A stretch of 64,000 nt of DNA from Tannerella sp. GTDB taxonomy: Bacteria > Bacteroidota > Bacteroidia > Bacteroidales > Tannerellaceae. Position 1 is the stretch's first letter; the number at the start of each line of letters is the position of its first letter. The notes under the pieces are model-generated. The model was given only the letters and a program-made list of their open reading frames with translations, was not told the origin of the DNA and did no database searches. Shown one piece after another: positions 46,898 to 56,431 of this stretch. The stretch is from assembly GCA_031271805.1 (NCBI GenBank), contig JAISUX010000091.1, forward strand, positions 29,753 through 93,752, in the 5' to 3' direction. The position numbers and the translations under genes were made by a program.

Positions 46898-49690
46898 ATG
46901 AATCATATATTTAAAGTTTGTTTACCTATACTTTTTGCCGTTGCCGGTCAGGTATCTGTCATTGCGCAAGTAATGCCTGAAGACAAAACCCGGCAGAAAG
47001 TGGATTTGGGATTTGGCAAAGAACAGAGCCTGTTTCTCACAACTGCTGCAGCCACCGTTATTTCCGGTGAAGAATTACGGCAAACTTCAGCCATAAGTCT
47101 GGCCGACGCACTCTACGGTCGATTATTAGGATTGACCGCACTCCAGACAGGCGGCTTTGCAGGCGATGAAAGCACAGGGTCTTCCCTAAATATCAGAGGA
47201 AGCCAGACTCTTTCGGACAATGGAATATTAATATTGGTCGATGGGTATGAACGACCTATCAACCGCTTGACGGTGGAAGAAGTGGAAAGCGTTACCGTGC
47301 TCAAAGACGCTGCTGCGGTAGCAATGCTGGGGCATGAAGGCATCAATGGAGTGGTTTTCGTGAAAACCAAACACGGAAAAGCCGGTAAAACGGAGATAAA
47401 AGTCGGATATGACCACAAATACACTTTCGGTCAGGAGTTTGCGGAAATGCTCAACGGATACGATTATGCCGTCGCCCTGAATAAGGCACGCTCCAACGAC
47501 GGACTTACTCCCACCTACACTTCCCAGGAACTCGACCTGTTTAAGTCGGGGACAGACCCTTACTTCTATCCCGATGTAAACTGGAAAGAGTTAGCGTTCA
47601 AAGATGCCGGCTCGGAAAATAACGCTAATTTGTCGGTAACGGGCGGAACTGACAAGGTGCAATTTTACACCCTGCTTGACTATACCGACAGCAAAGGTTT
47701 GCTGAACGCGCCTAAGCAGAAGGATTATGACCCGCAGTTGAAATATTCCAAAGCCAATATCCGCTCTAATGTTGACTTTGAATTGTCGTCAACAACGAAA
47801 ATGTCTGTCGATGTATTGGCAATTTTCCTTGAGACAAGCCGTCCCGCCGATGTTGATGCGAACGGCGCTACTTGGTACGTTTATAAAACTCCGGCAAGCG
47901 CATTCCCATACCAGACTTCAAGCGGAATCTGGGGCGGTAACGAAGCTTACGGCGACGGCAATGTCGTGGCGAAGATTCAGGAATCCGGATATATCAAAAC
48001 CCACCAGAGGCAATTATGGGCAAATGCCAAATTGGAACAGGATTTGAGTTTCTGGCTGAAAGGCTTGAGTTTCGCAATAGGCGGAGGTTATGACAATGCG
48101 TCAAACACCTACGAACAGCGTCACAAGGGACATCAATACGGTTATGAATACTATACCGGCGCTATCGGAGACAAATCCAATACTTCGGAAGTGATTATGG
48201 GTAATAAGCAGGAAAATCTGGAATTTAGCTATTGGGTTGACAGTCAGTGGCGAATAATGCAGGCTTACCTCGGTTTCTATTATCATACGTCTTTCCTTGA
48301 TGAGGATAATTTCAGCGCAGCAGCTGTTTACAATGCAAAAAATGAAGTTCGCGACGGGCAAAGTCAAACGTTTAACCGCGCGAACTGGACCGGCAGTTTT
48401 CATTATGATTACAAGACGAAGTATATTGCCGATTTGGTGCTATCGGCCAACGGTTCCAACCGCAGTTATCCGGCTAAATGGGGATTTTCGCCGACTTTGT
48501 CTTTGGGATATATTTATGCCGACAGTCCGGATAAGTTCCTGACTTACGGCAAATTGCGGGCGTCGGCTGGTATTCTTCATACCGATTATGTTCCGCAAGC
48601 GAGCATCTGGCGTTCCAACTGGGGCGATTCTCACGGCGAGTTCGTTTACGGGCCGAGCTTCTCCCGTTCGTGGGGAGCGTTTATGACCGCTTTCCCGACA
48701 ACAGATTTTTCGCAGGAACAGGCGACAAAATTCAATCTCGGCACGGATTTCCGCCTATTGAACGCACTTGATTTCACTATTGACGGATACTATCAGTTAA
48801 GGTCGCATATTCTGCTGAACGCACGCGAAGAAAACTCGTGGGTAGTCGGTATTCCATCGGCATACTCCGATGTGGGCAAGGTGAAAAGTTATGGAGTTGA
48901 AGCCGGCGTGTATTTCGCAAAGCAAATAGCTAAAGACCTGTATTTCAACGCGGCCGGCATGGTTACCTGGGGCAAAAATGAGATAACGGCGTATATCGAA
49001 AATCCTGCTTATCCCAACCTTTCCGTAATCGGCAAGGGCGTGAACGAAGCGTGGGGACTTGAATCCATCGGCTATTTCAAAGACCAGAATGACATCAACA
49101 ACAGTCCGCGCCAGGAATTTTCGGAAGTCAGCCCGGGAGATATAAAGTATAAAGACCAGAACAACGACGGCGTAATCAACGAATTTGACCGTATCGGTTT
49201 GGGCGGCAACACCGATTTCCCCAACCTGAACTATTCATTCAATCTCGGATTCGAATACAAAGGCTTCGGAGCGAACGCATGGTTCCAGGGAACCGGCGAT
49301 TACATGAAAAATTGTTTGTATATTGACGGAATTTGGGGCGTGGTTTCCGACAACAGGAATCTGTCGCGCGATTATTACGAAAATTCGTGGGACGTTGTCG
49401 GGGAATCGGCTCCGTATCCGCGTTTAAGTTCGCAATACGTGCCTAACAACGCGCAGAACAGCACGACCTGGTATAAAAATGTGCATTTTCTGAAGCTGCG
49501 CAATTGCGAGGTTTACTACAAATTACCGCAAAAGACTTTGAAAAGTCTGCGCATTGAAGGCGTCAAACTGTTTGTGCAGGGGCAGAATCTGTTTTCGTCC
49601 GATAATGTAAATGCAATGGATGCGGAAGTTCTTTCGACCGCTTATCCGGTGTTAAAATCGGTAAATATAGGATTAAATTTAACTTTCTAA
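46898..49690 (+). CDS. Second SusC/RagA-family outer membrane protein, lacking an obvious N-terminal CarboxypepD_reg domain
   Basis: Starts directly near the plug (VISGEELRQTSAISLADALYGRLLGLTALQTGGF); FSLLGFEYKGFGANAWFQG-type SusC C-term. Confidence 0.9.
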   Translation: MNHIFKVCLPILFAVAGQVSVIAQVMPEDKTRQKVDLGFGKEQSLFLTTAAATVISGEELRQTSAISLADALYGRLLGLTALQTGGFAGDESTGSSLNIRGSQTLSDNGILILVDGYERPINRLTVEEVESVTVLKDAAAVAMLGHEGINGVVFVKTKHGKAGKTEIKVGYDHKYTFGQEFAEMLNGYDYAVALNKARSNDGLTPTYTSQELDLFKSGTDPYFYPDVNWKELAFKDAGSENNANLSVTGGTDKVQFYTLLDYTDSKGLLNAPKQKDYDPQLKYSKANIRSNVDFELSSTTKMSVDVLAIFLETSRPADVDANGATWYVYKTPASAFPYQTSSGIWGGNEAYGDGNVVAKIQESGYIKTHQRQLWANAKLEQDLSFWLKGLSFAIGGGYDNASNTYEQRHKGHQYGYEYYTGAIGDKSNTSEVIMGNKQENLEFSYWVDSQWRIMQAYLGFYYHTSFLDEDNFSAAAVYNAKNEVRDGQSQTFNRANWTGSFHYDYKTKYIADLVLSANGSNRSYPAKWGFSPTLSLGYIYADSPDKFLTYGKLRASAGILHTDYVPQASIWRSNWGDSHGEFVYGPSFSRSWGAFMTAFPTTDFSQEQATKFNLGTDFRLLNALDFTIDGYYQLRSHILLNAREENSWVVGIPSAYSDVGKVKSYGVEAGVYFAKQIAKDLYFNAAGMVTWGKNEITAYIENPAYPNLSVIGKGVNEAWGLESIGYFKDQNDINNSPRQEFSEVSPGDIKYKDQNNDGVINEFDRIGLGGNTDFPNLNYSFNLGFEYKGFGANAWFQGTGDYMKNCLYIDGIWGVVSDNRNLSRDYYENSWDVVGESAPYPRLSSQYVPNNAQNSTTWYKNVHFLKLRNCEVYYKLPQKTLKSLRIEGVKLFVQGQNLFSSDNVNAMDAEVLSTAYPVLKSVNIGLNLTF

Positions 49691-49702
49691 CAACGAACGA
49701 AT

Positions 49703-51415
49703 ATGAAACGAACAAATAGATTATTAGCGGTTTTGTTGGCGTTTGGTTTTTCCGGATGTGTTAATTTGGAATACAACGAAGATGTAGTCCGCGACGAAGA
49801 ATGGGTTTACAACAGTCCTTTCAACGGCATCAAGAACTTGGTTTACGATGTTTACGGACAAGCGTTCAGCGAGTTTAAGGATAATTGGGGACTCACCGTT
49901 TACAACGGTTATAACGGCGCTCTCAGGGCATCGGCAACCGATGAGTCGGATTTTGCCAATTCCATATCAAATATTCACAAGTATTACAACGGAGGCTGGA
50001 CCCCGGCAAATCCTTTCCCCGAGACATGGGAAGTAGCTTACCGCGCAATTGCCGAAATTCATTATTTCCTTGAGAACGTCAGCAGAATGAGTTTGGAAGA
50101 ATATCGCTACGACAGTAATTATTCCAATATGGTGCTGCAGTTCGAGCTTTTCCCATACGAACTGCGCTTCCTGAGGGCGTATTTCTATTTTGAATTAGTT
50201 AAAACCTATGGCGATGTGCCTTTGGTAACGACTACGCTTACCAATTCGGAGGCCAACAATGTGGAACGCGCTCCGGTGCAGAAAGTCCTGAAGTTCATCG
50301 TAGATGAATGTGATGCTATCGCAGAATATCTGCCATATACCTATCTTACCGAGCCTTGGCAGGAAACGGGTCGCGCCACACGTCCGGCGGCTTTGGCGCT
50401 GAAAACCCGCGCATTGCTGTATGCCGCTTCGCCGCTGTTCAATACGAACAACGATAAAGAGTTGTGGAAACAGGCTGCGGCTGCCGCCAAAGTCGTGATT
50501 GACAAGGCTCCGGGCTGGGGCATCCGCTTGAGCGCATACAACCAGCTGTGGGGACACGATGCCTTCAATAACGCCGAAATTATCTGGGGAATAGGTCAAT
50601 GGGAATCCAATACTTTCGAGACAAACAACTATCCCGTCGGCGTGGAAGGCGGCAGTTCCGGCAACTGCCCGACGCAGTCGTTGGTGGATTCTTACGAGTT
50701 TGCAAACGACGGCAAGTCTTTCAAGGAGAGGTATCCGCAGTCGCAGATAAACGTTACCCAGGAGCATCCGTATGAGGGATTAGACCCGCGTTTTGCATTG
50801 ACAGTGGTCAAAAACGGCGACCGCTGGCCTACCAACAGCATCCAGCAATTGGAAATCCAAAGCTATCAGAACGGCTTCAACGGCGCTCCGAAGTACAATG
50901 CGACAACTACAGGCTATTATCTGCGTAAATATGTTGACGGCAACTGCGTTACAACCTACAATAACCCCACTGTCCGCCGTCATACATGGATTTACATGCG
51001 TCTGGCCGAAGTGTATCTCAACTACGCCGAAGCAATGTACCGTTACTATGGCGATGCCGATGCAAAGGGCGATTTCGGGATGTCGGCAAACGAAGCCGTA
51101 AATGTACTGCGCAACCGTTCCGACATCAATATGCCGGAATTTTCGGGGTCGGCTAACTTTGAAGAACGCTATATGCGCGAACGTATGGTTGAACTCGCAT
51201 TTGAAGACCATCGTTTCTGGGACGTTCGCCGATGGAAAAAAGGCAATGAATTTTTCGCAAACATAACCGTCGCCAACCAACAATTGGAAAACGGTGATGT
51301 CATTCTAAGAAGGGAGGTCAAAAACCGCCAATGGAACGATAAATATTATCTTTATCCCATTCCGCAGTCGGAATTGCAGAAAAACAGCAAAATGACTCAA
51401 AATCCGGGATGGTAG
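49703..51415 (+). CDS. Second SusD/RagB-family lipoprotein
   Basis: FSGCVNLEYNEDVV; IYMRLAEVYLNYAEAMYRYYG; RMVELAFEDHRFWDVRRWKKG. Confidence 0.92.
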   Translation: MKRTNRLLAVLLAFGFSGCVNLEYNEDVVRDEEWVYNSPFNGIKNLVYDVYGQAFSEFKDNWGLTVYNGYNGALRASATDESDFANSISNIHKYYNGGWTPANPFPETWEVAYRAIAEIHYFLENVSRMSLEEYRYDSNYSNMVLQFELFPYELRFLRAYFYFELVKTYGDVPLVTTTLTNSEANNVERAPVQKVLKFIVDECDAIAEYLPYTYLTEPWQETGRATRPAALALKTRALLYAASPLFNTNNDKELWKQAAAAAKVVIDKAPGWGIRLSAYNQLWGHDAFNNAEIIWGIGQWESNTFETNNYPVGVEGGSSGNCPTQSLVDSYEFANDGKSFKERYPQSQINVTQEHPYEGLDPRFALTVVKNGDRWPTNSIQQLEIQSYQNGFNGAPKYNATTTGYYLRKYVDGNCVTTYNNPTVRRHTWIYMRLAEVYLNYAEAMYRYYGDADAKGDFGMSANEAVNVLRNRSDINMPEFSGSANFEERYMRERMVELAFEDHRFWDVRRWKKGNEFFANITVANQQLENGDVILRREVKNRQWNDKYYLYPIPQSELQKNSKMTQNPGW

Positions 51416-51445
51416 CATATTGTTAAATTTTAATAATTAAGAGAG

Positions 51446-52510
51446 ATGAAAAAGAGTAATTATTTATATCAGTCGGTTTTCTTTATTTTCCTGTTGCTCG
51501 GGCTTGCAATGTACGGCTGCAAGGATGAACAAGGTTCCGCCGCAGAGGAAGGATTATCCATAAAAGTATTCAGTCCCTCAAAAGTGATGGAAGGACAGAA
51601 GATGGACATTACGGGCACAGGTCTCGGCAATGCCACAGCTGTTATCTTTCCCGGCGGCATTAGCGTTACTGCCATCGAGGCAACGAGCGACAACATGATA
51701 AGCGTAATCGTTCCGGCAGGTATTCCCGCCGAAGGCGGGGAACTGTCGGTCAAAGCAGGAGACGAAACGGCTGTCGCCAAAGTGCCTCTGACCGTCGGAA
51801 AACCGCAATATACCGCAATGACGCCAAGCCAGAAAGTCGGCACGGGAGATGAGTTCTTGGTTGTCGGCTCGGATATGGAATTTTTCGAGAAAGTTATTTT
51901 CCCGGGAGAAAGCGGCGATATCGTGATAGACGCCATTGATTTCGAAAGAAAATCCACAAGTTTGCTGCGTATCATGGTGCCTAAGGGGCTTCGTTCCGGA
52001 CCGGGGCAAATCAAACTGCAAACCGTATCCGGTTCGATTATCGCCTTACCCGAAATGGAACTGACAGCAGGTCCCTCCGGCGAATGGCAATGGGTGGAAT
52101 ATATCGCATGGGAAGGCGAATTTGACCTCAACGGCTGGGGCAATAATTTTTATGTCGAAGTAGCCTGGTTCAGAGGCTTGGGACCAAACGGAGAAGGACC
52201 TCAAATAGGCGATATCGTAAAGTTCTATTACACAATCTATTCCTATAACGAATGGCCTCAGTTTAAGTTTAATTACGGCGACTGGAGTGCGATTAACATA
52301 GAGGGATTGGACGGAGGAAGTATTGCACACAAAAACAATGTATTTACTACCAGCGATGTTACCGAATATGAGTTGCCTCCATTGACCGAAGACGACCTTC
52401 TCCCCTGGTTTACAGGCATCAAAGGCTCGAATGCCCTTGTTATCAACGGAGAAAAAATTATCTTCACCAAACTGGCGCTTAAAAAATACATCTGGGTAGA
52501 ATTTGATTGA
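51446..52510 (+). CDS. IPT/TIG-domain surface glycan-binding-type lipoprotein
   Basis: MYGCKDEQG lipobox; SIKVFSPSKVMEGQKMDITGTGLGNATAVIFPG repeats; position after SusD. Confidence 0.8.
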   Translation: MKKSNYLYQSVFFIFLLLGLAMYGCKDEQGSAAEEGLSIKVFSPSKVMEGQKMDITGTGLGNATAVIFPGGISVTAIEATSDNMISVIVPAGIPAEGGELSVKAGDETAVAKVPLTVGKPQYTAMTPSQKVGTGDEFLVVGSDMEFFEKVIFPGESGDIVIDAIDFERKSTSLLRIMVPKGLRSGPGQIKLQTVSGSIIALPEMELTAGPSGEWQWVEYIAWEGEFDLNGWGNNFYVEVAWFRGLGPNGEGPQIGDIVKFYYTIYSYNEWPQFKFNYGDWSAINIEGLDGGSIAHKNNVFTTSDVTEYELPPLTEDDLLPWFTGIKGSNALVINGEKIIFTKLALKKYIWVEFD

Positions 52511-52554
52511 AAATAGTAGAATTGATTCCCTGTCTGTGAAATAATTTGATTAAT

Positions 52555-55191
52555 ATGAAAAGGATAGTATTATTGATTATAGCATCAGCATTGTTGCCGA
52601 TAAATACTTGGGCTACAAAGCTTTATAATATCAGCATCGCAGACAGGGAAATCATTCTCGTCACATTCAGAGACGGCGAAATCACCTTCAGGGACGATGC
52701 GACAGGCTGGAGCGCATATCTTAACGATAACGACGATACGCAAAACAGCCTCGTAACATTCGGTAATCCGCTGAATACCGCCGCGGCCAAACTTGCATCC
52801 AACTGGACAATTTGTTCCGACGACGATGCGACATACGGCGCTACCGGTCTTTCGCCGGTAAACTGCTACCGTAAATCGAAAATCAGCGGAATGGGGCAAT
52901 TCGAGTGGGTCACGGCGAAAAACGATTACAGATACGAGATGCCTTTTGACCATTTTATCTACCTCGTCCTCCCCCAAGCCCTGAAAGACAACTGCAAATA
53001 TACCATCAAAATCAGCTCCGAAACGGAAACCGACAAGACTTCCGTCGAACTTACCTTCGATATTTTCAATTCCCGCTCCGAAGCCATCCATACCAATATC
53101 GTAGGCTTTATGCCGACAAACGATTTGAATTTCGCGGATATTTATCTGTGGATGGGCGATGGCGGACATAGAAATTACAATGGTTTTACAGGCAACAAAA
53201 TATACCTGTACAATATTGATACTGAAGAGAAAAAAGTCGCGGGAACCGTCGGATTCTGGATGGATTCGGGAACGGATGTGGGATATTATGATTTCTTCAA
53301 ATCGCCTGTCTGGAAGGCCGATTTCAGCGCCAATGTTCCTGCCGGGAATTACAGGTTGGTTGTCGAAGGGATAGGATGCAGCGATGATTTTCAAATTCAA
53401 AAGGATATATACAAAAATCCTTATGACGTTTCCGTGAAAGGCTACTATTACATGCGTATCGGGGAAGATTGCATGGAATGTGTGCCCGTGCCCCGCCGAC
53501 CGCTCTACATCCCCGGCAAATCGCCCGAAAATACTGTCGTTTACATCACCACGATGCAACCTTATCATGCCGACTGGACAAAATTTTCAAGAGGCGATTA
53601 TTGGGATAATCCTAACGACTGGGCGGCATACAAAAAAGAAGGCTCGCCGGTCAATACAAAAGCTATCGGAGGTCATTCCGACGCTTTCGACTGGGACCGC
53701 CATCTCGGGCATATTTCCAATATCTACGATATGCTCCTGCCTTATTACATCACGCATGGAACCATCTCCGACGATAATTGCGGCATAAAAGAAAGCGGCA
53801 ACGGAATCCCGGATATCTTGGACGAAGCCCGCAATGAGGTGGATTTTTGGTTGAATCTGCGCGACGGAACGGGATACAGCCATGGCCTGACCAATCCTAA
53901 CAGTCGCAGCGAACTGTTCCAGGCCGGAAATACAACTGTCGCGGCTTGGGCTAATGCGGCCAATTCGGCTATGCTGGCGGAATGTTTCCGCATAGCCGGG
54001 AAAGACGATTTAATGAAAATCTATCTCGATTCGGCAAAAGTCGCTTTCCAATATGCTTTAAGCCAGTCCGATATGATGCTTTACAAAGGCCAGGATGTAG
54101 GCGAGGGCTACGTCAGGGGGAAAGACCTGAGAATGACGGCCGCCGCTTATCTGTACAACCTTACGGGCGATGTGACGTATGAAAATTATTTCGCTCAGGA
54201 TTGCGATATTACCAGCGCCACATCCGTCATCGCCGAACCGGGAAATAAAAACCAATTATGGGCGATAGCCGCGTATCTGTTCACCGACAGAACGGTGAAC
54301 TACCCCCAACTTCTTGCCAATATCAAACGCTCGGTGATATATCAGGCGCGCCAAAAAGAAGCCGGATATATCGAAAAACGCCCCTCGCGACGTGCATCAC
54401 ATGCCGATTTGGGCTATTACCATACCGAGCAAAATGTGCATCATACCATTTTAGCACACGCCATTACCGACGATTCTTCGGAAAAAGCGTTTTTCCTAAA
54501 AGCATTAATAGCCGAAGCCGACTGGGGACTTGGCCGCAATCCTCTGAATATGATACAGATGACCACCGCCGCAACAAAGCTCGAAAACGAACGTAGCGTG
54601 ATGAATGCTTATACGGCAGGACGCAACGACGGCACCCCCGGCGTGCATCCCGGACATACGCCGTACATGAATGTTGACGACTGGGGTGGAAGCATGTTTA
54701 TGGGTTTGCCGAGTTCGCTGTACAAAAACAGCTATCCGGCGCCGGCTACGCCAACCGGCAGTAGCTCTTGGGGTAACGAAATTAAAAAAGTCTGGCCGGA
54801 AGGAGAACTGTTTTTCGAAACGCGCTATGTTTACGCCCATTCCGAATTTACTCCGCAACAGACTATGCGCGGCAAAATGGCGCTGTACGGCTATTTGCAC
54901 GCCTTAGGAAAAGAAGCCGGCGATAATGCAATAGAATATGTCGAGTTGAATGACATAAAACCGCCGGAAGTGTTTCCCAATCCGGCCAAAAACGTCATAA
55001 ATATTCGCTCATTCAACGAATCGCTTCGTTTGCTCGAACTTTTTGACGTTCGAGGACAGCTGTTGAAAAAACAAACGGCTGCCGATTATTTTGCGTCGGT
55101 CAATATTTCCGATTGCCCTTTCAATGTGTATTTCCTGAAAATCACAACAGAGCGCAACGAATATACAAAGAAAGTTATCATCAGAAATTAA
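52555..55191 (+). CDS. GH9-like glycoside hydrolase with N-terminal Ig-like region and C-terminal T9SS (type A) sorting domain
   Basis: GIPDILDEARNEVDFWLNLRDG, GLGRNPLNMIQMTT, C-term VFPNPAKNVINIRSF...YFLKITTERNEYTKKVIIRN. Confidence 0.85.
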   Translation: MKRIVLLIIASALLPINTWATKLYNISIADREIILVTFRDGEITFRDDATGWSAYLNDNDDTQNSLVTFGNPLNTAAAKLASNWTICSDDDATYGATGLSPVNCYRKSKISGMGQFEWVTAKNDYRYEMPFDHFIYLVLPQALKDNCKYTIKISSETETDKTSVELTFDIFNSRSEAIHTNIVGFMPTNDLNFADIYLWMGDGGHRNYNGFTGNKIYLYNIDTEEKKVAGTVGFWMDSGTDVGYYDFFKSPVWKADFSANVPAGNYRLVVEGIGCSDDFQIQKDIYKNPYDVSVKGYYYMRIGEDCMECVPVPRRPLYIPGKSPENTVVYITTMQPYHADWTKFSRGDYWDNPNDWAAYKKEGSPVNTKAIGGHSDAFDWDRHLGHISNIYDMLLPYYITHGTISDDNCGIKESGNGIPDILDEARNEVDFWLNLRDGTGYSHGLTNPNSRSELFQAGNTTVAAWANAANSAMLAECFRIAGKDDLMKIYLDSAKVAFQYALSQSDMMLYKGQDVGEGYVRGKDLRMTAAAYLYNLTGDVTYENYFAQDCDITSATSVIAEPGNKNQLWAIAAYLFTDRTVNYPQLLANIKRSVIYQARQKEAGYIEKRPSRRASHADLGYYHTEQNVHHTILAHAITDDSSEKAFFLKALIAEADWGLGRNPLNMIQMTTAATKLENERSVMNAYTAGRNDGTPGVHPGHTPYMNVDDWGGSMFMGLPSSLYKNSYPAPATPTGSSSWGNEIKKVWPEGELFFETRYVYAHSEFTPQQTMRGKMALYGYLHALGKEAGDNAIEYVELNDIKPPEVFPNPAKNVINIRSFNESLRLLELFDVRGQLLKKQTAADYFASVNISDCPFNVYFLKITTERNEYTKKVIIRN

Positions 55192-55209
55192 TTTAAAATA
55201 TCATACAAA

Positions 55210-56259
55210 ATGAAAACAAAAATTTTTTTAACGCCTCTTTTTATCGCTTTATTACTCTGCGTACAAACAATTTATTCTCAAGATTTTGACCCATGGGGAC
55301 AGGGCGGCGCTATTCCTCCGAGCCGCGATGCCAACAAAAAAGCGATGCCTCTCATCCGCGTTGAAGGCAATAAGTTCGTCGATGCCGACAACAAAACCGT
55401 ACTCTTTCGCGGATTGTCGATATCCGACCCGGATTTGCTTGTCAGACAGGGACATTGGGGCAAAAAACATTTCGAGAAAGTTAAGGAAATGGGCGTAAAT
55501 TTAGTCCGTCTCCCCGTGCATCCTGCGGCTTGGCAGGCAAGAAAGGCTGATAAATACGTACAACTGCTCGATTCGGCGGTTACATGGTGCACCGAACTAA
55601 AAATGTATGTGATAATCGACTGGCATTCAATCGGAAACCTCGAAATGGAGATGTTTGAAAACCCGATTTACATCACCACAAAAGCGGAATCATACGATTT
55701 TTGGCGGAAAATATCGCAGCATTTCAGCGGACATAACACCGTCGCTTTCTACGAATTGTTCAACGAGCCGACAACGTTTGGCGGAAGGATGGGCGTCTGC
55801 TCATGGAGCGACTGGAAAAAAATAATGGAAAATATCATCGCCGTCATCCGCTCTTACGACAAAGAAACAATACCTTTGGTTGCCGGTTTCGATTGGGCTT
55901 ACGACCTCACTCCGATACGGCAGGAACCGATAAATGCTGTGGGTATAGGCTACGTTACCCATCCGTATTCCAACAAACGCACCAAACCGTGGGAGCCTAA
56001 ATGGGAAGAAGATTTCGGGTTTGCCGCATCAACCTATCCTGTTATGGCTACAGAATTTGGGTTCGATGACGTCTCGCCAGTATCGCTTGACGACGCCGGT
56101 CATTACGGCAACAGCATCATCGGATATCTCGAAAGCCGGGGAATTTCATGGGTTGCATGGTGTTTCGACCCTTCATGGCGACCGGTGATGCTAAAAAACT
56201 GGGATTACGAACTCAGCAACAGCGGCGCCTTTTTCAAACAGGCATTTCAGAAAAAATGA
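55210..56259 (+). CDS. GH5 family endoglucanase-like glycoside hydrolase
   Basis: GVNLVRLPVHPAAWQ, YVIIDWHSIGNLE, VAFYELFNEPTTFGG, YPVMATEFGFDD. Confidence 0.92.
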   Translation: MKTKIFLTPLFIALLLCVQTIYSQDFDPWGQGGAIPPSRDANKKAMPLIRVEGNKFVDADNKTVLFRGLSISDPDLLVRQGHWGKKHFEKVKEMGVNLVRLPVHPAAWQARKADKYVQLLDSAVTWCTELKMYVIIDWHSIGNLEMEMFENPIYITTKAESYDFWRKISQHFSGHNTVAFYELFNEPTTFGGRMGVCSWSDWKKIMENIIAVIRSYDKETIPLVAGFDWAYDLTPIRQEPINAVGIGYVTHPYSNKRTKPWEPKWEEDFGFAASTYPVMATEFGFDDVSPVSLDDAGHYGNSIIGYLESRGISWVAWCFDPSWRPVMLKNWDYELSNSGAFFKQAFQKK

Positions 56260-56334
56260 CCGTTTTTCACCCCCTTATATCATGACTAATTTTTGACTAC
56301 ATCAAAAAAATAATCGTAAATAATTATAATTCTG

Positions 56335-56365
56335 TTGCATATTAAAAATATATTATGTACCTTTG
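56335..56365 (+). promoter_or_regulatory. Bacteroidetes-type promoter (TTG - 20 nt - TACCTTTG) for rpsA
   Basis: TTG at 56335-56337; TACCTTTG at 56358-56365. Confidence 0.6.
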
Positions 56366-56431
56366 CACCGCTTTTTTTATATAGAGAGTGGTAACATATT
56401 GTCTAACTTATTAATTTGCAGAGATTTAAAG

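Noticed and set aside
51578-52143. Minus-strand ORFs over the TIG lipoprotein
   Set aside because: Overlap a well-formed lipoprotein gene with proper signal sequence; no family resemblance.
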